Source: Sulfurovum sp. (lineage in GTDB: Bacteria > Campylobacterota > Campylobacteria > Campylobacterales > Sulfurovaceae). Taken from it: a stretch of 15,754 nt of DNA. Position numbers and translations under genes: made by a program. Under the pieces are notes generated by a model. That model was not told where the DNA came from. It saw nothing but the letters and a program-made list of their open reading frames with translations, and ran no database searches. Where the stretch lies: NCBI GenBank assembly GCA_030622375.1, contig JAUXGC010000019.1, forward strand, positions 1 to 15,754. The letters run 5' to 3'. Of the stretch, positions 7,904-15,754 are shown in pieces; the stretch's first letter is position 1, and every line of letters begins with the position of its first letter.

Positions 7904-8383
7904 TCAATTATGAAGCAAAAACTTTAAAATAATATCATCATCTTTTTGTACCTTATCCATAATGCGGTCAGTCTCTCCGCCAAAAATTTTACCCATAAGC
8001 CCCATATTCATTGATGAAATATAAGTATTGCCATCGCTTTTTTCATATACAGCTATAGAGTGTGGCATCATTGCCGCTACAAAGCGGGTATCATCATGTT
8101 TAATTAGTTCATATGCATATTTTGTTTGCCCAAGTTTCATTACTTTGGTAGCGTAAATATCTTCACTAAGTTTTTTCTTCATACTTTTTTGCATATTAAC
8201 AACATTTTTAACAGTCCACCCTTGCTTTCTGGCGTTTATGCTAATAGTTTCTACGGTTTTATCTACGCTGTAAGGGCTTTTAAGTTCATGAACCATCATT
8301 TTGGGTGCCATATTCCACATCAGTACACTCATAATAAGAGCCCCAGTCATCATTAGTCCCAAACTTGTAATAATTTTTTTCAT
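7904..8383 (-). CDS. DUF302 family membrane-anchored protein
   Basis: The product is 159 residues. Residues 5-25 are hydrophobic (signal anchor or uncleaved signal), which should place the rest in the periplasm. The remainder has the DUF302 pattern: SPYSVDKTVETISINARKQGWTV, then VMKLGQTKYAYELIKHDD, then MMPHSIAVYEKSDGNTYISSMNMGLMGKIFGG. DUF302 proteins are small alpha/beta domains of unclear role, often beside sulfur or metal genes. It is unusually rich in Met (17 of 159), and with His108 this might mean metal contact, though that is speculation. The start ATG at 8383 follows AAAGGA by 7 bases on the minus strand. It runs convergent to thiE, the stops lying 8 bases apart, and is not part of the thiamine operon. 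Confidence 0.85.
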   Translation of the reverse strand: MKKIITSLGLMMTGALIMSVLMWNMAPKMMVHELKSPYSVDKTVETISINARKQGWTVKNVVNMQKSMKKKLSEDIYATKVMKLGQTKYAYELIKHDDTRFVAAMMPHSIAVYEKSDGNTYISSMNMGLMGKIFGGETDRIMDKVQKDDDIILKFLLHN

Positions 8384-8421
8384 TTTAATTCCTTTGTGAT
8401 ATATTTGAAAATTGATGTTGT

Positions 8422-8427
8422 ATTGTA
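8422..8427 (-). promoter_or_regulatory. possible -10 box of the DUF302 gene
   Basis: On the minus strand TACAAT (8427 to 8422) lies about 39 bases before the ATG, giving a leader of about 30 bases. No clear -35 box is visible in this A/T-rich stretch, so the call is tentative. The interval 8384-8580 shows nothing else except the hairpin near glmS. Confidence 0.3.
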
Positions 8428-8541
8428 TTGAAAATATGATGAAAGTATTTAGAGGAAAAAGTAAGTTCTAATGAGTATTTTAAAATAAAATTGATGTATG
8501 TTTTAATACAAATAGAACTATATAAAGAAGTAGTGTTGATT

Positions 8542-8580
8542 GCCCCATATTTTATATAATTAAAAAGTTTGAAAATGGGC
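8542..8580 (-). terminator. hairpin directly after glmS, possible 3' end
   Basis: GCCCCATATTTT (8542-8553) can pair imperfectly with GAAAATGGGC (8571-8580); the second arm touches the glmS stop codon. It is well placed to end the glnD-glmS RNA. On the minus strand it is followed by AATCAACACT and not by a T-run, so it would be a poor intrinsic terminator. Confidence 0.35.
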
Positions 8581-10389
8581 TTACTCTACCGTAACACTTT
8601 TTGCCAAATTCCTCGGCATATCTATATCATTCCCAAGTCTAACAGAAATCTCTAACGCTAAAAGTTGCGTGACTACCATCATTTCGAAAAACTCTAACAT
8701 AGGATGAGAGTCATATTTTGTTTGTATGAAATCATCTGCTAAGTCAAATGGTAGTGGTGAAATGGCAAGTATGGTAGCATCTCTAGCACTTAGCTCTTCT
8801 ACATTTGATTTTATCTTCTCGTAGTGCATTGTTTTTGGCATAAGAGCTATGGTAAATAGTTCGCTGTCTGCTAGAGCTATTGGGCCATGTTTCATCTCTC
8901 CTGCTGGATAACCTTCTGCATGAAGGTAGCTTATCTCTTTGAGTTTTAAGGCACCTTCAAGGGCAAGTGGAAAGAAAATATCTCTTCCTATAAAGAAAAA
9001 GCCATGCCCATGTAAATAACGCTTAGATAAACGGTGTAGTTTTTCATGAAGTGTATCTGTCACAATGAGAGCTTTAGGTGTATGAATCATAGCATCTACC
9101 TCTTTGTGCAATATCTCTTTGGAAATACTCTTTCTCTCTTGTGCTATATATAGTGCAAGTATCCAAAGCACCATTGTCTGTGTAGCAAAAGCTTTTGTAC
9201 TAGCTACACCTTTTTCTATGCCAGCTCTTGTAAGTATGGTAGCGTCACTTTCTCGAACAATGGAAGAGTTGTCTACATTACAGATGCTCAAGCTTCTAAG
9301 TCCAGCTCTTTTCGCCATTTTTAGTGCTTCAAGGGTATCGGCTGTCTCTCCACTTTGGGAGATGGTAATAAAGAGAGTATCATCGGTAAGTAGTGGCTCT
9401 TTGTATCTGAATTCTGAAGCTATCTCTATGTCACATCTTATCTTTGTTATACGTTCAAAAAGATAAGCAGATGTTAAAGCAGAGTGATAACTTGTTCCGC
9501 AAGCACATATCTTAAGAGCAGATATGCCATCAAAGAAATTTGCATCTAGCTCATCAAGAGCAATAGTGTCATCAAGAATGCGCCCCATCATAGTTTCACT
9601 TATTATACGACTCTGCTCGTAAATCTCTTTTTCCATAAAAAAACGATACCCATCTTTTTGTGCTAAAGCTTTATTAGCGGTGAGGGCTTGTTTCGTAAAT
9701 TTTTTTTTACCATCACTATTGAAAAGAGTAATCTTTCCCTCTTTAGCATACCCGTACTCTCCATCTTCCAAATAATACACCTCTGTTGCTTTACCTATAA
9801 TAGGAGTATCTGAAGAGGCAAAATAGACTTCATTTTTATCAAAACCTATGAGCATAGGAGACCCATTTTTAGCAAAGAAAATAGTATCTGCTGCTGCTTC
9901 AGTGATGAGTAGGGTTGCATAAGCCCCCTCAAGTTTTGTAATAGTTTTTTCAAAAGCTTCAAAAGCCTTGTTAGATTTGTTGTGATACTTCTCAAATAGA
10001 TGCACAATAGTCTCTGTATCTGTTTGACTAAGAAAGCCTACTCCTTCAGATTTTAGCTCATCTTTAAGTAGTTGATAATTTTCGATGATACCATTATGTA
10101 CTACATAGCTGTATGCGCCCAAATGTGGATGTGCATTGAGTTCAGTCGGCTTGCCATGTGTTGCCCATCTTGTATGCCCAATAGAGATACCAAAGCCATC
10201 AGAAGTATAGTTTTTAGTTTTCTCTCTAAGGTTTTTTAGTTTGCCAATAGCTTTAAAATTATTGAGTTTTACACCTTCAATAATCGCAATACCAGCAGAG
10301 TCATATCCACGATACTCTAACTCTTGCAAACCATCTAGAAGTATCTCTTTTTTCTCTTTAGTCCCAATGTATCCTACTATTCCACACAT
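8581..10389 (-). CDS. glmS: glutamine-fructose-6-phosphate aminotransferase (isomerizing) GlmS
   Basis: GlmS makes glucosamine 6-phosphate from fructose 6-phosphate and glutamine, the first step towards UDP-GlcNAc for peptidoglycan and lipid A. The 602-residue product is normal length. It starts MCGIVGYIG, so Cys2 becomes the N-terminal nucleophile after Met removal. The glutaminase part (to about 240) shows HTRWATHGKPTELNAHPH (72-89) and HNGIIENY (98-105). Two SIS domains follow: CGTSYHS (297-303) and SQSGETADT (344-352) in the first, and SYLHAEGYPAGEMKHGPIAL (487-506) in the second. The C-terminal tail is LAKSVTVE, as in the family. The start lies one base after the glnD stop with AGAGA upstream, so the two share an RNA. 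No glmS ribozyme is visible upstream; the gene depends on the glnD promoter. Confidence 0.97.
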   Translation of the reverse strand: MCGIVGYIGTKEKKEILLDGLQELEYRGYDSAGIAIIEGVKLNNFKAIGKLKNLREKTKNYTSDGFGISIGHTRWATHGKPTELNAHPHLGAYSYVVHNGIIENYQLLKDELKSEGVGFLSQTDTETIVHLFEKYHNKSNKAFEAFEKTITKLEGAYATLLITEAAADTIFFAKNGSPMLIGFDKNEVYFASSDTPIIGKATEVYYLEDGEYGYAKEGKITLFNSDGKKKFTKQALTANKALAQKDGYRFFMEKEIYEQSRIISETMMGRILDDTIALDELDANFFDGISALKICACGTSYHSALTSAYLFERITKIRCDIEIASEFRYKEPLLTDDTLFITISQSGETADTLEALKMAKRAGLRSLSICNVDNSSIVRESDATILTRAGIEKGVASTKAFATQTMVLWILALYIAQERKSISKEILHKEVDAMIHTPKALIVTDTLHEKLHRLSKRYLHGHGFFFIGRDIFFPLALEGALKLKEISYLHAEGYPAGEMKHGPIALADSELFTIALMPKTMHYEKIKSNVEELSARDATILAISPLPFDLADDFIQTKYDSHPMLEFFEMMVVTQLLALEISVRLGNDIDMPRNLAKSVTVE

Positions 10390-10390
10390 C

Positions 10391-12868
10391 TTATCTCTTT
10401 TCTGTAAGTTTATCTATTATTTTTTCTGTATTATGACAAAAGTTTCCATTCTTCTCGATGAGGAAAATGTCTCTCACACGATTTTTCATTGTATGTATTT
10501 TAGCAGAAACAATATCTATGCCTAATGTATCAAACATATCAATAATATAAGCCAATAGCCCTTTTTGGTCTATAGTGTTAAGCCGCATAATGGCATAACT
10601 TTGTGAATGTTCGCAATCAATTTTAAGCTCCTTTTTTTGAATCATAGGAGGTTTGAGATGGCTTGCTTTACTACTATCAAATGAGTCGTGAAGTATCTCT
10701 TCAACAAATCTAATATCTTCTGTATTTACTCTAAGAGAAAAATCTATTTTAAAATATTTTAAATCATTAAAGAGTTTGCAGATATCCATATTTACTACAT
10801 CAAGATTATTGAGTTTTCCTAAAAAATAACTCAAGTTAAATGACTTTTTACGGATGATTTCAATAGTTAAATACTCCTCATTACTGATTAAAAATTCATA
10901 ATTTTTAGTTCTAAATCCTTTTTTGGCAATTGCTACGATTCTCTCTGGTTTATAACGTAAAAAAAGTAAATTGGAAGGAATCTCCAAGATCTTCTTTTGG
11001 TCCGTTTTACTAAGTGCTAAAAAATCAAAATGTTTTTTAAGTGCTTGTTCCTTTTTGATACGTTTAGATACTGTATCTAACATGATAGTATGGCTTAGAG
11101 AGTCAACAGAACGTAGATAAAGTGTTTTCATCAAGCGTGCAACAAAAGAAGTATAGATGTCTTTTCCTACACCACTCATGTCTGCATAAGTGAGGATATA
11201 AATCATATCTAAGAGTTTTTTGGTTTTAAAATGTGAAGCAAAAGCTAAGATGACTTTTTCACTATAGAGGTCTTCTCTTTGTGCTACATTACTCATAAGG
11301 GTATGATAAAGTATAAGTGTTTCACCCATTTTAATGAGTTTTGAATTCATCTGTAATCTGTTTGCAAAAATCTTAAAGAGGGATGCTCCTACAAGATGAT
11401 GGTTTCTTCTGCGCCCTTTACCTGAATCATGCAAAAAAGTAACAAGTTTTAGCATGGCTTTTTCATCATCAGTTAAAGCATTAAATAACGATTCAATAAA
11501 GGTGTCCTCTATGTGCTCTAAATGATATACAGACTTTAAAGAGTGTACATCTACACCGAACTGATGATATCCGTCAAATTGAGGCAAGTCAATCACTTTT
11601 CTAATAGGAGGTATAACATATTTTAAAAGTCTTGCAAATGAAAGTGAACTTAAGATGTAGTAGGAGTATGGTTGATAAAAAAATCTTGCAATGATTTTGT
11701 AGAGTGTCTCATCTGGACGATTTGGCTTATCTGCAACAAGAAGTTTTTGTAAAAATGTAGAATGTGCATAAAAAGGATTCTGCGCATGATTACATAACTC
11801 TTTTAGAAGCATGTTAAATTTTTTTGTTTTAGGGTAAATAAAATTCTTATTTACATCTGGCTCAATATATTCTTTAGTAAGTTTATCTAGCCAAATAGTA
11901 CTATAAAGTCTAATAATTTTAAGACTCTCTGTCACTTTTTTAGCAAATTTCACATGACCTTGTTTACTCTCTCCATATCCAAGAAATTTTGCTATGCTAG
12001 GAATAAGATCAAGGCGTAGTTTATCTTCTTTTTTGCCTGTAGCTAAATGTAGAGCAGAACGCACACGAAATAGAAACTCTAGGGCTATACGGAAAGTACG
12101 ATACTCTTTTTCATCTACAATATTTGAGGGAAGGTTTTTAATGCTGTCAACATTATAAATGGCTTTTCCTATCCAAAATACAAGATTGGCATCACGAAAA
12201 CCACCTACACCTTCCTTTAGGTTTGGCTCCATAGTAAGTGGAAACTTACTGTGTTTTTTCTCTTGTTCTTCAAGCGTGAGTTCAATGAACTCTTTTATAT
12301 TGTCATGGCGTATTTGGCTGATGGCATTTTGTGTATCTGTCCAAATAAAATGTGAACCCTCTATAAAACGAGACTCTATAAGAGCTGTTTTGATGGTAAT
12401 ATCGGTTTTAGAAACTTCATATAGTTCTTCAACAGTATGCACACGATGTCCAAGTTTCAGTCCTGTATCCCAAAGAATATAAAGTATCTTTTCTATCATC
12501 TCTTTAAGATTGTATCCGGGTACTTCTTTATAGACTATCATTAAGTCTATATCAGAGTAGACACAAAGTTGTTCTCGTCCATAACTTCCTAATGCAACTA
12601 GACCAAGAGGCACAGAGCTCTTCATGGGAGCATAGTTCCCAAACATAGATCTAAGGGCAACTTTATAAATAATTTTTAAGACAGTGTCTATCTTTTTGGT
12701 ATGTTTAACTAAGAAGTCTTTACCACCTGTGGTAGAAAAGGTCTCTTCAAGTGTGTTAAAGTAGAGCTTGATATCTTTTTTCAATACTTTGGCTACTTCA
12801 AAATTTGATGCATTATTATAAAGTAATTCTTCTATTTGGGTTGTAACTGTATCCAATATATTCTCCAT
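10391..12868 (-). CDS. glnD: bifunctional PII uridylyltransferase / uridylyl-removing enzyme GlnD
   Basis: GlnD senses glutamine and adds or removes UMP on the PII protein, controlling nitrogen assimilation. The 825-residue product has the family's domain order. The nucleotidyltransferase core has GSYGREQLCVYSDIDLMI (about 94-111, with the catalytic S-D-x-D). A KEGVGGFRDANLVFWI block follows (about 218-233). The HD domain has VDVHSLKSVYHLE (about 439) and FLHDSGKGRRRNHH (about 478-491). Two ACT domains close it: a degenerate one at about 657-715, and a clear one at the end (AIMRLNTIDQKGLLAYIIDMF, about 759-779). It is somewhat shorter than the E. coli enzyme (about 890). I chose ATG 12868: the longer frame would begin at a TTG upstream of the predicted RNA start. 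No strong Shine-Dalgarno precedes it. glmS follows after one base. mqnE diverges from a shared promoter. Confidence 0.93.
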   Translation of the reverse strand: MENILDTVTTQIEELLYNNASNFEVAKVLKKDIKLYFNTLEETFSTTGGKDFLVKHTKKIDTVLKIIYKVALRSMFGNYAPMKSSVPLGLVALGSYGREQLCVYSDIDLMIVYKEVPGYNLKEMIEKILYILWDTGLKLGHRVHTVEELYEVSKTDITIKTALIESRFIEGSHFIWTDTQNAISQIRHDNIKEFIELTLEEQEKKHSKFPLTMEPNLKEGVGGFRDANLVFWIGKAIYNVDSIKNLPSNIVDEKEYRTFRIALEFLFRVRSALHLATGKKEDKLRLDLIPSIAKFLGYGESKQGHVKFAKKVTESLKIIRLYSTIWLDKLTKEYIEPDVNKNFIYPKTKKFNMLLKELCNHAQNPFYAHSTFLQKLLVADKPNRPDETLYKIIARFFYQPYSYYILSSLSFARLLKYVIPPIRKVIDLPQFDGYHQFGVDVHSLKSVYHLEHIEDTFIESLFNALTDDEKAMLKLVTFLHDSGKGRRRNHHLVGASLFKIFANRLQMNSKLIKMGETLILYHTLMSNVAQREDLYSEKVILAFASHFKTKKLLDMIYILTYADMSGVGKDIYTSFVARLMKTLYLRSVDSLSHTIMLDTVSKRIKKEQALKKHFDFLALSKTDQKKILEIPSNLLFLRYKPERIVAIAKKGFRTKNYEFLISNEEYLTIEIIRKKSFNLSYFLGKLNNLDVVNMDICKLFNDLKYFKIDFSLRVNTEDIRFVEEILHDSFDSSKASHLKPPMIQKKELKIDCEHSQSYAIMRLNTIDQKGLLAYIIDMFDTLGIDIVSAKIHTMKNRVRDIFLIEKNGNFCHNTEKIIDKLTEKR

Positions 12869-12889
12869 AGGGTTATTCAGATGGTTCTT

Positions 12890-12899
12890 TGGTATAATA
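12890..12899. promoter_or_regulatory. divergent, nearly symmetric -10 element for glnD and mqnE
   Basis: The sequence GGTATAATACC (12891-12901) is a near-perfect palindrome. On the plus strand it reads TG-G-TATAAT (12890-12898), an extended -10 that would start mqnE RNA near 12905, about 20 bases before its ATG. On the minus strand the same bases read TATTAT (12899 to 12894) and would start glnD RNA near 12887, about 19 bases before ATG 12868. Both genes then have short leaders from one shared opening site. Confidence 0.55.
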
Positions 12900-12925
12900 C
12901 CCAAAAACAACTATGGATTAGACAG

Positions 12926-13993
12926 ATGGACTTGATAGAAAAGGTACGAAATAAAGAACGACTTACTCAAGAAGAGGGGGAAGCACTTTATGACTTGGAC
13001 TTATATACTTTAGGCGAACTTGCAGATAATATACGCCAAGATAGGTATGGAAAGAAGAGTTATTTTAACATTAATCGTCACATCAATCCAACCAATGTTT
13101 GTGCAGATATTTGTAAATTTTGTGCCTATAGTGCCAGCAGAAAAAACCCTAACCAATACACTATGAGTCACGAAGAGATACTGGAAATAGTTAAAAACTC
13201 TGTAAAAAATGGTGTAAAAGAGATACATATCGTCTCTGCACATAACCCTGATGATGGTGTAGAGTGGTATATGGGTGCATTTAGAAAAATAAAAGAGAAA
13301 TATCCAGAGATTCATGTGAAAGCTATGACAGCTGCAGAGATAGATTTTTTAACCAGAGAGTATGGATTGAGTTATGATGAAGTACTTGACCTTATGATAG
13401 CTAGTGGTGTGGACTCTATGCCAGGAGGTGGGGCTGAAATTTTTGATGAAGAAGTGCGTGAGTATCTTTGCAAAGGTAAAGTAACTTCAGACCAATGGAT
13501 AGAGATACATAAAAAATGGCATGAAAGAGGTAGGCAGAGTAATGCAACTATGCTCTTTGGTCATGTGGAGACAAGAGCACATCGCATAGACCACATGATG
13601 AGGCTACGTGATTTACAAGACATAACAAAAGGATTCAATGCCTTTATTCCACTTGTTTATCAAAAAGAAAATAACTTCTTAAAAGTAAAAGAGTTTCCTT
13701 CAGGTCAAGAGATACTAAAAACTTACGCCATCAGTCGTATTATGTTAGATAATATACCACATATTAAAGCTTACTGGGCTACTGCATCTATAAATCTAGC
13801 CCTCATAGCTCAAGAGTTTGGTTGTGATGACTTAGATGGAACTATAGAAAAAGAGTCTATACAGTCGGCAGCAGGAGCGCAGAGTAGTCACGGTATGAAT
13901 TTAGAAGACTTTATAGAACTTATCAAAAATTCTGGCTTTGTAGCAGTTGAGAGAGACAGCCTTTATAACGAGTTAAAAGTTTATAGTCAGTAA
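12926..13993 (+). CDS. mqnE: aminofutalosine synthase MqnE (radical SAM, menaquinone)
   Basis: MqnE adds the adenosyl radical to 3-(1-carboxyvinyloxy)benzoate, giving 6-amino-6-deoxyfutalosine in the futalosine route to menaquinone. The product is 355 residues. The radical-SAM cluster motif is C59-x3-C63-x2-C66 (NPTNVCADICKFCAYSA). Further family blocks are RKNPNQYTMS, EIHIVSAHNPD, VKAMTAAEIDFL, SMPGGGAEIFDEEVR and the segment ATMLFGHVETRAHRIDHM. The NPTNVC-type start and the PGGGAEI block match MqnE better than the related MqnC. I chose ATG 12926 because GGAT lies 8 bases upstream and the shared promoter sits before it; an earlier in-frame ATG at 12836 lies upstream of the promoter and inside glnD. 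Other mqn genes are not in the window. Campylobacterota make menaquinone by this pathway. Confidence 0.93.
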   Translation: MDLIEKVRNKERLTQEEGEALYDLDLYTLGELADNIRQDRYGKKSYFNINRHINPTNVCADICKFCAYSASRKNPNQYTMSHEEILEIVKNSVKNGVKEIHIVSAHNPDDGVEWYMGAFRKIKEKYPEIHVKAMTAAEIDFLTREYGLSYDEVLDLMIASGVDSMPGGGAEIFDEEVREYLCKGKVTSDQWIEIHKKWHERGRQSNATMLFGHVETRAHRIDHMMRLRDLQDITKGFNAFIPLVYQKENNFLKVKEFPSGQEILKTYAISRIMLDNIPHIKAYWATASINLALIAQEFGCDDLDGTIEKESIQSAAGAQSSHGMNLEDFIELIKNSGFVAVERDSLYNELKVYSQ

Positions 13994-14022
13994 TTTTAAA
14001 ACTCTTCCAGAAATTTTTTTTT
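13970..14022 (+). terminator. possible terminator after mqnE
   Basis: GAGTTAAAA (13970-13978, inside mqnE) can pair with TTTTaaAACTC (13994-14004, two bulged A) around the stop codon, and a run of nine T follows at 14014-14022. The T-run stands nine bases from the stem, so termination here is plausible but not strong. Confidence 0.35.
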
Positions 14023-14083
14023 AGATAAAATTAAACCTATATATTTAAGTTTGTTCCATAAGCATTCTTATAAATAATATGGG

Positions 14084-14089
14084 TATAAT
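14084..14089 (+). promoter_or_regulatory. rpsA: -10 box of the rpsA promoter
   Basis: TATAAT at 14084-14089 is preceded by GGG and a long A/T-rich stretch with no convincing -35 box. RNA would start near 14096, giving a leader of about 25 bases with the Shine-Dalgarno AAGGATAGG (14111-14119) directly before the ATG. This allows rpsA to be transcribed separately from mqnE. Confidence 0.55.
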
Positions 14090-14120
14090 AACGCAAAATT
14101 AGGCACACATAAGGATAGGT

Positions 14121-15754
14121 ATGAAGTTCGAAGATATCGAAATAGAAGAAGTAGATTTTGAAGCGATGCTTGAGGAATCGTTTAAAAAATCAGAATCAAG
14201 AAGTGATTTAGTAGTAGGTACCATTGTTAAAATAGATGAAAAAGATAATTTGGCAGTAGTAGACATTGGTGGCGGTAGAGATGCAAACCTTGCATTAGAA
14301 GAGATTAAAGAAGAAGATGGCACTATTAATTTTAAAGTAGGAGACAGCATAAATGTTGTTACTATGGGCAGAGGTCGTATCTCTTATAAGGCAGCACTTT
14401 CTAGAGTAGCACTTAATGAATTTATATCTGAGTATGATGAAGAGCAAGAGTATATTGTTGAAGGTATTGTTACTAAGAAAAACAAAGGTGGCTACGTTGT
14501 AGACTGTGACGGTTTAGAATTCTTTATGCCACGTACACTCTCTTACCTTTCTTCAAAAGTTGATCCAATCGGTAAAAAAGTTAAAGCAGTTATTGTTAAA
14601 GTGGATAAAGATAAAGGTTCTGTTGTTATTTCAAGAAAAGAGCTTATAGAACGCGACAAAGCAAAAACTGATGAAATTGTTGGTGCACTACTTGAAAGTA
14701 AAGAGCCAGTAATCGGTATGATTAAAAAAATTACATCTTATGGAATGTTTGTAGATGTTGGCGGAATGGACGGTCTTGTGCACTATTCACAGATTTCTCA
14801 CAAAGGACCAGTTAATCCATCTAAATATTTTCAAGAGGGAGATGAAGTTAATGTAATTGCTTTAGAGTATGATAAGAAAAAAAGACATCTCTCTCTATCT
14901 ATAAAAGATGCAAACCCTGATCCTTGGAATGATATAGACGCAATTATTGGTGTGGGAGATACAGTAACTGCTACAGTGTCCAATATTGAACCTTATGGTG
15001 TATTTGTTGATCTTGGTGAAGACCTTGAAGCATTTTTGCATATATCTGAAATTTCTTGGGATAAAAATGTAAAACATCCTAAAGATTATTTAGAAAATAA
15101 TTCAGAAATTGATGTTGAAGTAATTGAAGTTGATAAAGAAGCTAGAAGACTTAGAGTAAGTCTCAAAAATCTTTTGCCTAAACCAATGGATGCATTCGTA
15201 GCTCAAAATAGAGTTAATGATATTGTGACTGGTGTAGTAACATCTGTTACGGATTTTGGCGCATTTGTAAAGGTCGGGTCCATAGAAGGTCTTCTTCATA
15301 ATCAAGAAATCTCTTGGGATAAATCAAAAAATGCAAAATCTGAATTCAAAGTTGGTGATGAAGTTGAGGTAAAAATTATCAAAATAGATAGAGATGCAGG
15401 TAAAATTTCATTGAGCAAAAAAGCACTTGAGCCTTCACCTGTAAAAGCATTTGCAGAGATACATAAAAATGGTTCTATCGTAACAGGTATCGTAAAAGAT
15501 AAAAAAGATTTTGGTGTATCTATTGCACTTGAAAATAATGTTGATGCGCTTATTAGAATAGACGATCTTTATCCTCTTAAAGTTGATGAGATTGAAAAAG
15601 GTCAAGAGATTAAAGGTGTGATTTCATTTATCGATGGTAATACTGATAGAATTAGAGTTTCTGTTAAAAAGCTTGAGCGTCAAGAAGAAAGAGAAGCCAT
15701 GGAGCAATTTAATGGTGAAGAAGAGAGTATGACTTTAGGTGATGCTTTTGGTGA
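14121..15754 (+). CDS. rpsA: 30S ribosomal protein S1 (3' end beyond the window)
   Basis: S1 binds mRNA on the 30S subunit and helps initiation on structured or weak-site messages. The 544 residues visible hold six S1 (OB-fold) repeats at about 29-94, 110-173, 196-262, 281-348, 366-434 and 451-516. Repeats 3 to 5 carry the classic pattern, for example ITSYGMFVDVGGMDGLVHYSQIS, IEPYGVFVDLGEDLEAFLHISEISW and VTDFGAFVKVGSIEGLLHNQEISW. Repeats 1, 2 and 6 are more diverged, as usual for ribosome-facing and C-terminal repeats. The acidic start (MKFEDIEIEEVDFEAMLEES) is typical. The frame runs open to the last base; the tail MTLGDAFG suggests that only a few codons are missing. The AAGGA site and the promoter support the start. 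Confidence 0.96.
   Translation, partial: MKFEDIEIEEVDFEAMLEESFKKSESRSDLVVGTIVKIDEKDNLAVVDIGGGRDANLALEEIKEEDGTINFKVGDSINVVTMGRGRISYKAALSRVALNEFISEYDEEQEYIVEGIVTKKNKGGYVVDCDGLEFFMPRTLSYLSSKVDPIGKKVKAVIVKVDKDKGSVVISRKELIERDKAKTDEIVGALLESKEPVIGMIKKITSYGMFVDVGGMDGLVHYSQISHKGPVNPSKYFQEGDEVNVIALEYDKKKRHLSLSIKDANPDPWNDIDAIIGVGDTVTATVSNIEPYGVFVDLGEDLEAFLHISEISWDKNVKHPKDYLENNSEIDVEVIEVDKEARRLRVSLKNLLPKPMDAFVAQNRVNDIVTGVVTSVTDFGAFVKVGSIEGLLHNQEISWDKSKNAKSEFKVGDEVEVKIIKIDRDAGKISLSKKALEPSPVKAFAEIHKNGSIVTGIVKDKKDFGVSIALENNVDALIRIDDLYPLKVDEIEKGQEIKGVISFIDGNTDRIRVSVKKLERQEEREAMEQFNGEEESMTLGDAFG

Noticed and set aside
7896..7926. A/T hairpin between the convergent thiE and DUF302 genes as a two-way terminator
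   Set aside because: AGTC plus T6 against A5 plus CTTT pairs only with bulges and lacks G-C pairs; too weak to list.
9104..9466. 120-codon open frame on the plus strand inside glmS
   Set aside because: It is antisense to a fully conserved glmS domain and its translation is low-complexity Ser/Leu-rich, as expected of an opposite-strand shadow.
12159..12482. 107-codon open frame on the plus strand inside glnD
   Set aside because: It is antisense to conserved GlnD sequence, with no ribosome site or recognisable protein pattern.
12869..12910. Longer GlnD from TTG 12910
   Set aside because: It would start upstream of the predicted glnD -10 element, so that codon would not be in the RNA.

Overview
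The window looks like chromosomal DNA of a free-living member of the Campylobacterota, most like Sulfurovum or Sulfurimonas. The grounds are low GC, A/T-ending codons, strong extended -10 promoters (TGnTATAAT), a futalosine-pathway menaquinone gene (mqnE) and the style of the ThiC, GlnD and S1 proteins. The taxon is an inference from composition and gene style, not a database match.

Left part (1-2900), accessory. After a 3' scrap of an unidentified gene comes a transcription unit (promoter about 156-164, terminator 2546-2583). It encodes a single-pass membrane protein with an Ig-like (Big2-type) domain and a DSNDNG acidic loop, then a secreted alpha/beta-hydrolase-like protein with a Ser-His-Ser-Gln-Gly nucleophile elbow. 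The hydrolase frame is cut by one in-frame TGA (1989-1991). The same frame then stays open to 2561, so the two downstream pieces (1170-1991 and 2037-2561) look like one 463-codon gene with a nonsense codon. A small, very acidic helical protein with its own promoter follows.

Centre (2940-7895): a thiamine operon. A clear TPP riboswitch (THI box) precedes an A/T-rich terminator-like hairpin, then a cluster of three or four palindromes, then thiC-thiO-thiS-thiG-thiE packed with gaps of 1 to 10 bases. Together they make the pyrimidine half (ThiC), the thiazole half (ThiO, ThiS and ThiG, using glycine oxidase ThiO and not ThiH) and join them (ThiE). thiD, thiF and the thiamine-phosphate kinase are not in this window.

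Right part (7904-15754), mostly housekeeping. A Met-rich membrane-anchored DUF302 protein runs convergent to thiE. Then comes a minus-strand pair glnD-glmS with a 1-base gap (nitrogen signalling and the glutamine-consuming first step of amino-sugar synthesis). It diverges from mqnE (aminofutalosine synthase, menaquinone) across a nearly symmetric -10 element shared by both directions. The window ends inside rpsA (ribosomal protein S1), with all six S1 repeats visible and only the last few codons missing.

No rRNA, tRNA, CRISPR array or recognisable transposase was seen. The most unusual items are the TGA-split hydrolase and its membrane partner, the palindrome cluster in the thiC leader, a cysteine-bearing insertion in ThiO, and the symmetric glnD/mqnE promoter.
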